Origin: JALUUH01 sp964636675
Lineage (GTDB): Bacteria > Pseudomonadota > Gammaproteobacteria > S012-40
Assembly (NCBI GenBank): GCA_964636675.1
Contig: CAZWUO010000022.1
Location: 1-30,101, forward strand
Length of the DNA stretch: 30,101 bases
Direction of reading: 5' to 3'
Part shown: piece after piece, positions 1 to 8,236 of the stretch
How positions within the stretch are numbered: the first letter of the stretch is position 1
Layout of the letters: every line of letters starts with the position of its first letter
Notes under the pieces: generated by a model
What the model saw: only the letters and a program-made list of their open reading frames with translations
The model's database searches: none
Told to the model about the DNA's origin: nothing
Program-made: the position numbers and the translations under genes

Positions 1-2390
1 AACCCCTGAGCAATATCACAACCAAGATGAGTTAATATATTCAGCACTTCTCTAGATTCGATACCTTCAGCGACCACTTTCATACCCAGCTTGTGAGCGA
101 GATCTATGGTAGAACGGACAATGACCTCGCTATTTGCATCTTGCGGTAAAGCTTGGACAAAAGATTTATCAATTTTTAATTCATTGACCGGTAGCTGTTT
201 CAAATATGCCAACGACGAATAACCAATACCAAAGTCATCAATCGATAAATGTAAACCCATTTCATTAAGACGCTCCATGGCTTCAATAGCAATGAGCGGC
301 TGTTCCATTAAAGCGGTCTCAGTGATTTCTAGCTTCAAATTGCCGCGATACATTTCCCCCTCTTCAACAAGTTGATTCAGTATCTCAGGAAAGTCCTTGC
401 CCATTAAATCTCTCATCGACAGATTAATTGACATGAGTAAACCTGCATCGTGGCAATGGCAATGCACATATTCCTTCATCGCTTTACGCAAAACCCAGCG
501 AGTCAAAGACTGAATCAAACCCGTTTGTTCCGCCAAATGCACAAATTCACTGGGATGTAATAATCCATGTTTGGGATGCTCCCAGCGAACCAAGGCTTCC
601 ATTCCTACTACCTGAAGAGAATGCAAATCAAGCTTTGGCTGGTAGTGCAAGATGAGTTGATCATTATCAATCGCAGACTGTAACTCGTTGGTCATTGATA
701 ATTGACGTAAACTATTTTGATCTTTCTGCGGATCATAAACTGAAAAACCCCGCTTCCCACGCTTCGCAACATACATTGCGACATCTGCTCGTTGCATCAA
801 TATTGCGGGGGTATCACCATGTTTGGGATAAACCGATATCCCTAAACTCGCACCTACTCCTAAGTTCTGCCCTTCCAGCTGAATGGGTTTTTCAATGGCG
901 CTGATTATTTTTCTTGCGGTAAACATCGCTTGAGTCGTATCAGAATTGGGCAATAACAAACAGAACTCATCACCACCCAAACGTGCAACTGAATCAGAGA
1001 CCCTCAGCACTAAGCGCAAACGTTGCGCGATCTGTTGCAGCAATTTATCACCAACATGATGCCCTAAAGTATCGTTAATCACCTTGAAGCGATCAATGTC
1101 AAGAAAAATCAGGGCGACTTGTTGGTGCTCACGCTTCGCACTTTTCAATGATTGCTGCAATCTGTCCATCAACAGTGCCCGATTAGGCAAATCGGTTAGC
1201 GCATCATGTAAGGCCTGATAACGCAACGCCGCATTTCTCGCTTTGCGGCTGGTAATGTCCCGCATGCTACCGATTAAATAACGCACATCGCCTACCATCA
1301 TTTCTGTCACGGCAACATCCATTGGAAATACCGTACCGTTTTTCCGGCGTCCCATAATCTCACGAGCAACGCCAAGCCCCGCAACATCGCCAACATCATC
1401 ATTAATGAGAGTCGCATGGGAATGCCGTCGAGATTCAGGACTTAGTACACGAACGTGCGAACCCAATAGCTCACTTTCAGCATATCCAAAAATTTTGCTT
1501 ACCGCAGGATTAATCGATTCAATTAATCCTTTATCGGTAAAAATAACAATACCATCAACGACATTATCCATTACTGCGCTTATGCGTGCTTCGCTTTCTT
1601 TGAGTTCACGCTGCATATTGTTAAAAACATAAGCAAGTTCTCCCAACTCATCTTTGCGATTTTCAGGTAACATCGTTGTCAGATCGCCTTTAGCAACTTT
1701 TAGTATCGCATCGCGTAAACTGATAATGGGTCGCAACACATTTATCTTAAGCGCCCCCCACAATGTAAGCCCAAGGAGTAGTACTAAGATGACACCACCA
1801 ATCCATAAAATATTTTTCATGCTGGCAACACGTTCAACCGTTGCTTGATTTGACAAGGACAACTGCAACACACCACGTAACATTGAAGAATCATAGCCAT
1901 GACATACTAAGCATTCCACATCAGCTTGTATCGGCATAGCAATGGTAATTTGATCTGCTTGAGACACATCGTGAACGGTTTCTCCTTGCAGCGCCCGCGC
2001 AAAGATATCTACTGGCACCGCTTTATGGCTTTCCAAAGGCGGAAAAACTTCACGTTCAAAAACCGCACGCCCAAGATACTCATTCACTGAAGTAACGGTA
2101 TTTAAATCTGTAAAAGCAGGCTTCCCATCGCGCCGAAAAATTTCGATATCTTCAATCCCTGTAACGCCATTTAATCTACGCAGCCACTCCTGAGCCAAAG
2201 TGCCGCTGCCATTTAACATTAATGTTTTAAGACTACCGAGAACGGATTGCGCATGTAGTTCGGCCTGATCCTGTCCCTGCTTCTCAATAACCTGAGTCAA
2301 TAAGCGATCCAGCCATATTCCTGCAATAATAATGACGCATAAGGAAACCCCCGCAATAATTACCGCAAGCCGCGTACTCAAACTTTTCAC
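1..2390 (-). CDS. Membrane GGDEF-EAL c-di-GMP enzyme with CxxCH periplasmic sensor, HAMP and PAS (3' end cut by window)
   Basis: I translated this open frame by hand; it runs off the window after about 796 codons, within the EAL domain. From the N-terminus: membrane segment (about 8-27), periplasmic region (about 28-193) with a haem-type motif CLVCH at 160-164, second membrane segment (about 195-212), HAMP linker, PAS (about 268-385), GGDEF (about 390-555), EAL (from about 570). The diguanylate cyclase motif GGDEF is intact, with an RxxD inhibitory site (RVSD) five residues upstream. The EAL half keeps MEALVRWEHP, INLS, EITET, DDFGIGYSSL, KIDKSF and AEGIE, so both activities look possible. 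The start is GTG, the first start codon after an in-frame stop; no strong ribosome site is visible. It lies 63 bases after the kelch gene on the same strand. The redox or haem role is inference. Confidence 0.9.
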   Translation of the reverse strand, partial: MKSLSTRLAVIIAGVSLCVIIIAGIWLDRLLTQVIEKQGQDQAELHAQSVLGSLKTLMLNGSGTLAQEWLRRLNGVTGIEDIEIFRRDGKPAFTDLNTVTSVNEYLGRAVFEREVFPPLESHKAVPVDIFARALQGETVHDVSQADQITIAMPIQADVECLVCHGYDSSMLRGVLQLSLSNQATVERVASMKNILWIGGVILVLLLGLTLWGALKINVLRPIISLRDAILKVAKGDLTTMLPENRKDELGELAYVFNNMQRELKESEARISAVMDNVVDGIVIFTDKGLIESINPAVSKIFGYAESELLGSHVRVLSPESRRHSHATLINDDVGDVAGLGVAREIMGRRKNGTVFPMDVAVTEMMVGDVRYLIGSMRDITSRKARNAALRYQALHDALTDLPNRALLMDRLQQSLKSAKREHQQVALIFLDIDRFKVINDTLGHHVGDKLLQQIAQRLRLVLRVSDSVARLGGDEFCLLLPNSDTTQAMFTARKIISAIEKPIQLEGQNLGVGASLGISVYPKHGDTPAILMQRADVAMYVAKRGKRGFSVYDPQKDQNSLRQLSMTNELQSAIDNDQLILHYQPKLDLHSLQVVGMEALVRWEHPKHGLLHPSEFVHLAEQTGLIQSLTRWVLRKAMKEYVHCHCHDAGLLMSINLSMRDLMGKDFPEILNQLVEEGEMYRGNLKLEITETALMEQPLIAIEAMERLNEMGLHLSIDDFGIGYSSLAYLKQLPVNELKIDKSFVQALPQDANSEVIVRSTIDLAHKLGMKVVAEGIESREVLNILTHLGCDIAQG

Positions 2391-2453
2391 AAAAAAATCA
2401 CTGTTCTGCTAAGTTTATTGATTGCTTGTAAGATTTTCACGACAACCCCTGTC

Positions 2454-3770
2454 TTAAATTTTTTCTTTTTTTACAACTTCACCAACAAATATAATTTTTT
2501 TAAAATTTCTTGCTAACGACTTGCTAAAAAAATTGCGCATAGTAACCCCTTGGCTAAATTCAATTTCATCACCCACAGCTAATTGAATTCCAGGCCCTGC
2601 GAGCCATGACTCTCCGCTGCTTGTAGCAACCCTTATATAAGAATATTGCTCGGTTTGGATAATTTCTAGTATTTTTCCATGATTTGCTAATGTCTGCCGT
2701 TGCTTAACCTGGCGTGTTTTATTGGCTTGGTATACACGTGCTTGTTCTGGTGAGGCCCAAAACCCAAATTGTCCGCTATCATTTATCTCTGCCAACGATA
2801 CATTTTTAAGATAACCCTCCGGCATCACTCCACCCAGCAAAATGATCGTATTGTTATGCACAACCGTCGTAAAATTTGCCATAGAAAATGGCAGATCAGT
2901 ATTCATCTTCCACTGGGTAATTTCCCCATTATTGTTAATAATCGATATTTCAGTTGTTGCTAAATATTCGGCGCCAGAAATACCACCAAGTGCAAAAAGA
3001 TATTCTCCAGAATGAGCTGAAGACAAACCATAACGTTTAGCAAGCATAGGCGAACTTTGTTTCCATACAAGTTGCTCACTATTCATATTTGCAAACTCTA
3101 CACTTTGCAACCCCTCGCCTTTTTCAGGATGATGTCCACCTATTGCATAGGCAAATGAACCGACTTTATTAATGGTATTGACATAACGTGGGATTGTAAG
3201 TTTTTGCTTTTTCAGCGACCAAGAAGTTAGATTATTATCTTGCCCAAAACCAGCCGTTTCTATCGTATCAAGTAGGGTTCCTCCAAAACCGCCAAATGCA
3301 TACAAACGATTGCCGTGAGTCAGCAGCTTTGCACACCGTCGAGGTAGTAATAGGGAGTTTTGCTCGACCCATGGGCCAAGTTGTCCATCGGCATTTACTT
3401 TTGCACGGATGACTCGCTTTAATAGATTTTTACCATGCTCACCGCTACCTCCTCCTGCAACATAAACATATCCATTATGTGCCACGGCCGCAGTAAACCC
3501 AAGAGGGATTGGCAAAGATTGTGTCATGCGCCATGGTTCTATAGAGCCATCTTCTTTTATGCGAGTATATTCAACGCTATCCAGAAAGGTTTTGCCGTCA
3601 ATACCACCAAGCACATAAATTGTCTGATTTACTACAACAGACGCGGCTCCCGCGCGGGCAATATTTAAGGCTGGAATAGATCGCCAGCCTTCTACCCAGA
3701 CCTTATTCTGCGTTGAGCAAGAGACGATACTTAGCAACACTAATAGAACAAAAAGCAGTGATTTATGCAT
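2454..3770 (-). CDS. Kelch-repeat propeller lipoprotein with NrfJ-like C-terminal domain
   Basis: 438 residues. The N-terminus is a lipoprotein signal ending in SIVSC, with Cys18 as the likely lipidated residue, so the protein should sit in the envelope. About six kelch-type blades follow (residues about 45-345), each with a hydrophobic strand and a GG pair: YVLGGIDG, YVAGGGSG, YAFGGFGG, YAIGGHHP, FALGGISG and ILLGGVMP. The last 85 residues change character (GKILEIIQTEQYSYIRV, then SWLAGPG, VGDEI, MRNFFSKSLARNF). That pattern resembles the small NrfJ-like beta domain found near cytochrome and nitrite-reductase genes. Kelch propellers bind proteins or sugars; no catalytic residues are evident. 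It lies between the membrane propeller gene and the CxxCH-bearing GGDEF-EAL gene. The binding partner is unknown. Confidence 0.82.
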   Translation of the reverse strand: MHKSLLFVLLVLLSIVSCSTQNKVWVEGWRSIPALNIARAGAASVVVNQTIYVLGGIDGKTFLDSVEYTRIKEDGSIEPWRMTQSLPIPLGFTAAVAHNGYVYVAGGGSGEHGKNLLKRVIRAKVNADGQLGPWVEQNSLLLPRRCAKLLTHGNRLYAFGGFGGTLLDTIETAGFGQDNNLTSWSLKKQKLTIPRYVNTINKVGSFAYAIGGHHPEKGEGLQSVEFANMNSEQLVWKQSSPMLAKRYGLSSAHSGEYLFALGGISGAEYLATTEISIINNNGEITQWKMNTDLPFSMANFTTVVHNNTIILLGGVMPEGYLKNVSLAEINDSGQFGFWASPEQARVYQANKTRQVKQRQTLANHGKILEIIQTEQYSYIRVATSSGESWLAGPGIQLAVGDEIEFSQGVTMRNFFSKSLARNFKKIIFVGEVVKKEKI

Positions 3771-3893
3771 ACTTAAATTCTACATACTATATGAGAAGAT
3801 GCCGGAGTTTATTAACAATACAAACCAAGTATACCGTTAAGTCTATTTGCCAGAGTACAAGAAACTGCCCGAGAGCTCCACTTTATCAGCGCA

Positions 3894-5198
3894 CTAAATA
3901 TTCCCCGATAGACGTGCAACGCCGCCAAAGCTACCTATCCAATAGCTTCCGTCTTGTGCATACGACATAGAAAAGACATTGTCGGAATACAAACCTTCAT
4001 TTCGGGTAAATACTTTAAAACTTTTAGCCTGGTCATTTACTTTCGCTAAACCATGCGAGGTACCCGCCCAAACCTGCCCGCGAGGATCCATGTATACGAG
4101 GAATACATGATTTGACGGCAGGCCATCTTTAACCGTGAAATTGGTAAATGTCTCGCCATCAAAGCGGACTAAACCTCCGCCCCAAGTTCCTGCCCATACA
4201 ATACCATGAGCATCTACTTCAAGAGAAACCACATAATTCGGATTGTAAGCAACGCTAGTACGCGGTAAACCTTGCTCTTCTTTTTGTTGTGCGTGGTGAC
4301 GTGAATTCTGACCTGGATCAGTGGTAAATTGAATATCATCTTTTACTAAAGCTAACGGCGCTCCAAACCCTTGCTCATGATTCCAGTTTTTCCATTGCCC
4401 ATTTTGATAACGCGCCAGGCCTTTTTCGGTAGCAAACCACATTTCACCATCTTTACCTTCTTCGAGACCATACACCCAATCATTCGGTAATCCACCCTGG
4501 GTATTTTCTACATTAAATGTTTGCCACTGAGAAGGATCGTCAAGCCTTCCTTGTTTGACCCGGTTAACGCCAGACCATGTGGCAATCCAAACATCACCAT
4601 TGGAAACTTCTTGCACATCGTAAACAAATTGGTCAGCCAAACCATCAGGGATGTTGTAATTTTTCCACGTCCCCTTTGCCGGGTCATGCAAGGTCATTCC
4701 GCCACCATAAGTCCCAATCACAATGCGCCCATCTAACTTACTGAGATGGAACACACCATTGGATAATAAATTACCCGCAGCAACATCAAAAAGTTTATAG
4801 TCGTCTGTCGTTAAATCATACCGCAAGACACCACCTGAAGTCCCGACCCACACAAGCTCACCATCTGCCAGCATACCTTTTACATTACGATTACCCACAC
4901 GAAAATGGGCAAACCGAGCATCTGTTGGTGAAGCCTTTGTTTGTGAGACCTTAGCTTGTGAAGCTTGATCAGCGGAAGACCGTGCAGGAAACACAGATGT
5001 GACACCCGAGGAAGTTAGCGGAAATTCATTTTGAACTGAAACGGGCTTACCCGTATTTGGCGTGGGCAACACCGGGGCTGTGGCGATTATAGACTGAGCC
5101 GACTTCCCACCCTGAGAAACGCCGACAAAATACGCCGCTAACATTAATAAAATGATACCGGCCCCAATAAATAGTCCGGTTTTAAAATCCGCCTTCAC
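3894..5198 (-). CDS. Membrane-anchored seven-bladed propeller protein (two-component-regulator-propeller repeats)
   Basis: About 434 residues from a GTG start at 5198, preferred because a G-rich ribosome site (GGGGGG) lies a few bases upstream; a TTG at 5216 would add six residues. An uncleaved membrane segment (about 7-27) is followed by a Ser/Thr/Pro-rich linker, then seven blades with the signature WxGTxGG: VWVGTSGG, IVIGTYGG, VWIATWSG, MWFATEKG, VWAGTWGG, VWAGTSHG and YWIGSFGG. In the Reg_prop family such blades usually form the periplasmic sensor of hybrid kinases, but this protein has no kinase or output domain. A charged insertion between blades 4 and 5 ends in NPNYVVSLEV. The same insertion occurs in the lipoprotein at 5563-6729, so the two are paralogues. 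The ligand is unknown. Confidence 0.82.
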   Translation of the reverse strand: MKADFKTGLFIGAGIILLMLAAYFVGVSQGGKSAQSIIATAPVLPTPNTGKPVSVQNEFPLTSSGVTSVFPARSSADQASQAKVSQTKASPTDARFAHFRVGNRNVKGMLADGELVWVGTSGGVLRYDLTTDDYKLFDVAAGNLLSNGVFHLSKLDGRIVIGTYGGGMTLHDPAKGTWKNYNIPDGLADQFVYDVQEVSNGDVWIATWSGVNRVKQGRLDDPSQWQTFNVENTQGGLPNDWVYGLEEGKDGEMWFATEKGLARYQNGQWKNWNHEQGFGAPLALVKDDIQFTTDPGQNSRHHAQQKEEQGLPRTSVAYNPNYVVSLEVDAHGIVWAGTWGGGLVRFDGETFTNFTVKDGLPSNHVFLVYMDPRGQVWAGTSHGLAKVNDQAKSFKVFTRNEGLYSDNVFSMSYAQDGSYWIGSFGGVARLSGNI

Positions 5199-5562
5199 CA
5201 ATAACCCCCCAGTCAATCTGCAATTTTTGATTATTATTAGATAATCAGGAGATATCCGTGACCGGATTATATGCTCTCCCGCAATTAATCGATTTGACTA
5301 AAACACCGCACAGAGGTGCAACGTAAACATAACTCATTAGCAGCCAAAAATGGCAATACTTTACACCACATAGACGATGGACTCCAGTATTGCTGAGGTT
5401 TTCAGTTTGGTTTTATAGGCAGCTGCGATAGATGAAAAAGAGTAAGACGGTGCCTCAGTCAAATGACTTCACGTTCTCAGTAAATCGCTCCACTCCACTA
5501 CTAAGCAATTGATATAAAAGCTATTAATTTCAATTAATGATTCACTTTTTAGCTTTGTCACA
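5199..5562. other. 364-base intergenic stretch between the two propeller genes
   Basis: I see no convincing reading frame. It contains a structured element at 5248-5279 with a minus-strand TATAAT inside it, which may be the promoter or operator of the membrane propeller gene. The rest (about 5290-5560) shows no clear repeat, terminator or RNA gene. Confidence 0.5.
5248..5279 (-). promoter_or_regulatory. Possible promoter -10 box inside a palindrome, upstream of the membrane propeller gene
   Basis: Nested inverted repeats are visible: GGAGA (5248-5252) with TCTCC (5275-5279), and ATCCG (5254-5258) with CGGAT (5263-5267) around a TGAC loop. Read on the minus strand, TATAAT lies at 5271-5266 and overlaps the palindrome, about 70 bases before the GTG start. 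I could not find a good -35 box. It could be an operator over a promoter or a 5' leader hairpin. Confidence 0.3.
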
Positions 5563-6729
5563 CTACAAAGCCAAGCGTGTAACTCCATGGCGAGTACCAG
5601 CCCACACACTGCCATCCGCAGAAGCTTGCACTGCATATACGTGATTATCCAATAAACCGTCTAACTTACTATAGCTTTGCCAAAGATCATCTTTAAACCG
5701 CGACAAACCTTTACTGGTTCCAAACCAAAGCGTGCCGTCTGGCCCACTCGACATGCTATAAACAATGTTTGAAGCAAGTCCATCGGAAACCGTATAATTA
5801 ATCCACTCATGCCCATTATAAACACTCACTCCACCACCCCAGGTTCCCGCCCAAATCCGGTCATCTTGCGTCGCGATCAAGCAAAACACATAACTCGGGT
5901 TAAAAGTTTCTGAACCTTGGTATAAAACACTCAAATCATGACGATTCCGTGTACCTAGACCCGTATTTTCACTAAATGGCAAACTTTTATCGTTAGCCGC
6001 CCCTAAACCGTCTTGTTCATGCGTCCAAGTATACCAACGCACACCATCGAACATGTTGACTCCGCCCTCGGTGCCAACCCAAACCTGGTTTTTACTATCG
6101 ACGGCTAAACCATAAACCCATTCATTGACCAACTCTTTTAAATAATTGGTAAATTGCCCTGTCTTGCGATTGATGCGGCTTATTCCAGCCCAGGTTCCCA
6201 CCCAAATAGAGTCCTCGCCTTCAGCAAATGAATACACCCAGTAATCGGCCAAGCCATGCATCGGAAAATACGTTTTCCACTGATTGGCTACTCGATGGGA
6301 TACGCCACCCCCATTGGTACCCAACCATTTATGGCCGCCCGAATCGACAAAAATACTAAACACATACTCATTGGCAAGACCATTATCCCGGGTATACGTT
6401 TGCCGCAGCGTACCCGTCGTTAAATCGATCTCCAAAGCACCCACCGATGTACCCACCCATAATGCGCCTTTTTTTTCATCGACAGCCAAAGATCGGACAA
6501 CCACATTTTGTCCAACATTAAAAGTTTCCGCAACTTGAAATTTTTTTCCTATCGAAGACAGCTCAGCTGGAGACAACTTATTTGCCAGTGATCTCTCCGA
6601 TGACTGACTGACCACTCCTGAGGAAACATGAGGCGAGTTACTCGTATTATCACTACAGGCAATCAAAGTGCTCACTAAGACACTCACTAAAAAAGTGACA
6701 AGCAATGAGCGGCACAATCCTTGTGTCAT
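5563..6729 (-). CDS. Seven-bladed propeller lipoprotein (two-component-regulator-propeller repeats)
   Basis: 388 residues. The signal peptide ends in STLIAC with Cys25 as the lipobox cysteine, so this is probably an envelope lipoprotein. Seven blades follow: LWVGTSVG, KWLGTNGG, IWVGTWAG, VWVGTEGG, IWAGTWGG, LWFGTSKG and VWAGTRHG. There is no kinase, receiver or catalytic domain. An insertion between blades 4 and 5 ends in NPSYVFCLIA and matches the one in the membrane propeller at 3894-5198; the two look like products of an old duplication with different membrane anchors. Its ATG overlaps the stop of the cytochrome c gene (ATGA, 4 bases), so the pair is probably translationally coupled. A link to electron transfer or redox sensing is inference from this coupling. 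Confidence 0.85.
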   Translation of the reverse strand: MTQGLCRSLLVTFLVSVLVSTLIACSDNTSNSPHVSSGVVSQSSERSLANKLSPAELSSIGKKFQVAETFNVGQNVVVRSLAVDEKKGALWVGTSVGALEIDLTTGTLRQTYTRDNGLANEYVFSIFVDSGGHKWLGTNGGGVSHRVANQWKTYFPMHGLADYWVYSFAEGEDSIWVGTWAGISRINRKTGQFTNYLKELVNEWVYGLAVDSKNQVWVGTEGGVNMFDGVRWYTWTHEQDGLGAANDKSLPFSENTGLGTRNRHDLSVLYQGSETFNPSYVFCLIATQDDRIWAGTWGGGVSVYNGHEWINYTVSDGLASNIVYSMSSGPDGTLWFGTSKGLSRFKDDLWQSYSKLDGLLDNHVYAVQASADGSVWAGTRHGVTRLAL

Positions 6730-7034
6730 AAAAATGACCGGATAAAGGCCACAATATCATACACCTCATTTTCATTTTCAAATAAACCCGCAAACCCGGG
6801 CATGGTTCCAACGCCATTCCTAATCGCAGTGGCCACCGCATTATCGTTCGCAAACAAACCTTGACCACGAGAAAAATCAGGCATGCCTGGCATTAAACCT
6901 TCACCGTCTATTCCATGGCATCCTGCACAATGGGTTTTATAAAGTTTCTGACCGTTAAATACATCCGCAGCAGAAACGGTAACCCCCACTGAACTCAAGA
7001 AAAGAAATAATAAAATACAAATAAGCTTTCGCAT
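6726..7034 (-). CDS. Small periplasmic class I cytochrome c
   Basis: 102 residues. A signal peptide (about 1-22, cleaved near VSAAD) targets the protein to the periplasm. The haem attachment site is CAGCH (Cys36, Cys39, His40), and the likely sixth ligand is Met78 in GTMPGF. Size and layout match a single-haem electron carrier of the c5/c6/c553-like type; the exact subclass cannot be set from sequence alone. A ribosome site AGGAAG precedes the ATG. It follows the MetA gene by 9 bases and overlaps the propeller lipoprotein by 4, so the three are probably co-transcribed. Its redox partners are not in the window, unless the propeller proteins or the CxxCH GGDEF-EAL protein interact with it. Confidence 0.9.
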   Translation of the reverse strand: MRKLICILLFLFLSSVGVTVSAADVFNGQKLYKTHCAGCHGIDGEGLMPGMPDFSRGQGLFANDNAVATAIRNGVGTMPGFAGLFENENEVYDIVAFIRSFL

Positions 7035-7043
7035 GCGGGCTTC

Positions 7044-8111
7044 CTATCGTCTAATGCCTAAGGGATCATTCGGGTCAATATTTTCCATAAACGGTAATTT
7101 TCTATCATTATTGGTTGTCATGTAAACCCGCCCTAACCAATTATTAATGACTGCACCTGCACTGTCTCGCCACGTATTGTGCAAAGCAGTAGCAACAAAA
7201 TCTTCGGGAAACAGCGGTAAAGGCCAGCCCCGATTTTTAGCTACAATAACTCTGTCTTGGTATTCATTTAATACGGCTTGCAGTTGCAAGCCAAAATAAT
7301 TAACGGGGAAAGGCGGATAGTGAGCCAACTCATCCTGATAAAATCGCATTACCTCGCGTTTGTATTCTTTTAACAAACTAATCGTGTCATATTCAGGATG
7401 CCCCTGAAAATAAACCACTCGAAATAAGTCCTCACTGACCGCCAGGTGCACTCCTGCCGCACTCTCAACCAATACATGCAAACCTGATTGTTCAAATTGC
7501 TCTCGCGTCACTACGTTAAAACGTGAATGTGGCACGTCAAATAAAGTATTGACCCCCATGACGAGGGGATGATGCCGATCAACCACCGTATGTTGAAAAA
7601 CACCCCAACACTTATCGCCTAGGGACTTACGCTTTTGATGATGTCTGAATTGCATTACCGCATGGGTTGCCAAACAAGAACAGATAACCGATGTCACACT
7701 TTCTAAAGCCCAATCGACAATTTCTATCAACGGCTGCCAAAACACTTCTTGAGATAAGTCGGCTTGTGTCACATTCGCCCCAGTAATAATCAAAGCATCC
7801 AAACCTGCTTCTTTTAACTGCTCAAACGTCTCATAATATTTCTCGACATAAGCCTGGGCTTTTTTTCCACGTTTTATCTCCGGCAAGGTAAATGGGTGTA
7901 CATAAAACTGCGCAATGCGATTGCTGCCACCCACCAGCCGCAAAAACTGCCGCTCGGTCGCTTCAAGCGCTGCATCGGGCATCATATTCAGTAAACCAAT
8001 GTGCATTTCCCGGATATCTTGGCGTATCGCCTGATTACCCGAAACAATGGTTTCTCCTTCGAGCTTAAGGCGTTGAAAACTTGGCAAATTAGAATGAGCT
8101 ACTAGTGGCAT
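7044..8111 (-). CDS. metA: Homoserine O-acyltransferase, MetA family
   Basis: 355 residues, a little longer than E. coli MetA. The family acylates the homoserine hydroxyl for methionine synthesis in the cytoplasm. The opening DIREMHIGLLNMMPD, the nucleophile in SCLATH (Cys146), the GHPEYD motif (His238, Glu240), PHSRFN and the C-terminal TWRDSA/NWLGRVY block are all family features. The loop that in characterised enzymes carries Gly (succinyl-CoA use) or Glu (acetyl-CoA use) reads TGANVT here, with Thr115 at that place, so the acyl donor cannot be assigned. The C-terminus (NDRKLPFMENIDPNDPLGIRR) also differs from E. coli. It is the first gene of a likely unit with the cytochrome c and the propeller lipoprotein, an odd partnership. 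Family assignment is firm; donor specificity is open. Confidence 0.9.
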   Translation of the reverse strand: MPLVAHSNLPSFQRLKLEGETIVSGNQAIRQDIREMHIGLLNMMPDAALEATERQFLRLVGGSNRIAQFYVHPFTLPEIKRGKKAQAYVEKYYETFEQLKEAGLDALIITGANVTQADLSQEVFWQPLIEIVDWALESVTSVICSCLATHAVMQFRHHQKRKSLGDKCWGVFQHTVVDRHHPLVMGVNTLFDVPHSRFNVVTREQFEQSGLHVLVESAAGVHLAVSEDLFRVVYFQGHPEYDTISLLKEYKREVMRFYQDELAHYPPFPVNYFGLQLQAVLNEYQDRVIVAKNRGWPLPLFPEDFVATALHNTWRDSAGAVINNWLGRVYMTTNNDRKLPFMENIDPNDPLGIRR

Positions 8112-8236
8112 ACCATACTCTACAAAACTTTTACTTTAAAAAACCTGTACACGACGCATACTTCCTACTGCTGTATTCATTTCAAGAAGAATAAAAAGCC
8201 AACCCAAATACATCGCCAAGCTCTATTTTGTCGAAT

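Noticed and set aside
695..1848. Three plus-strand frames opposite the GGDEF-EAL gene
   Set aside because: The minus strand shows GGDEF and PAS motifs continuously through the same bases.
3894..6729. Fragments of a hybrid two-component kinase broken by frameshift
   Set aside because: Each propeller protein has its own start, membrane signal and complete set of seven blades, and the 364-base gap contains no kinase remnants.
6653..6868. 71-residue minus-strand frame across the cytochrome/propeller junction
   Set aside because: It overlaps two well-supported genes in another frame and has no features of its own.
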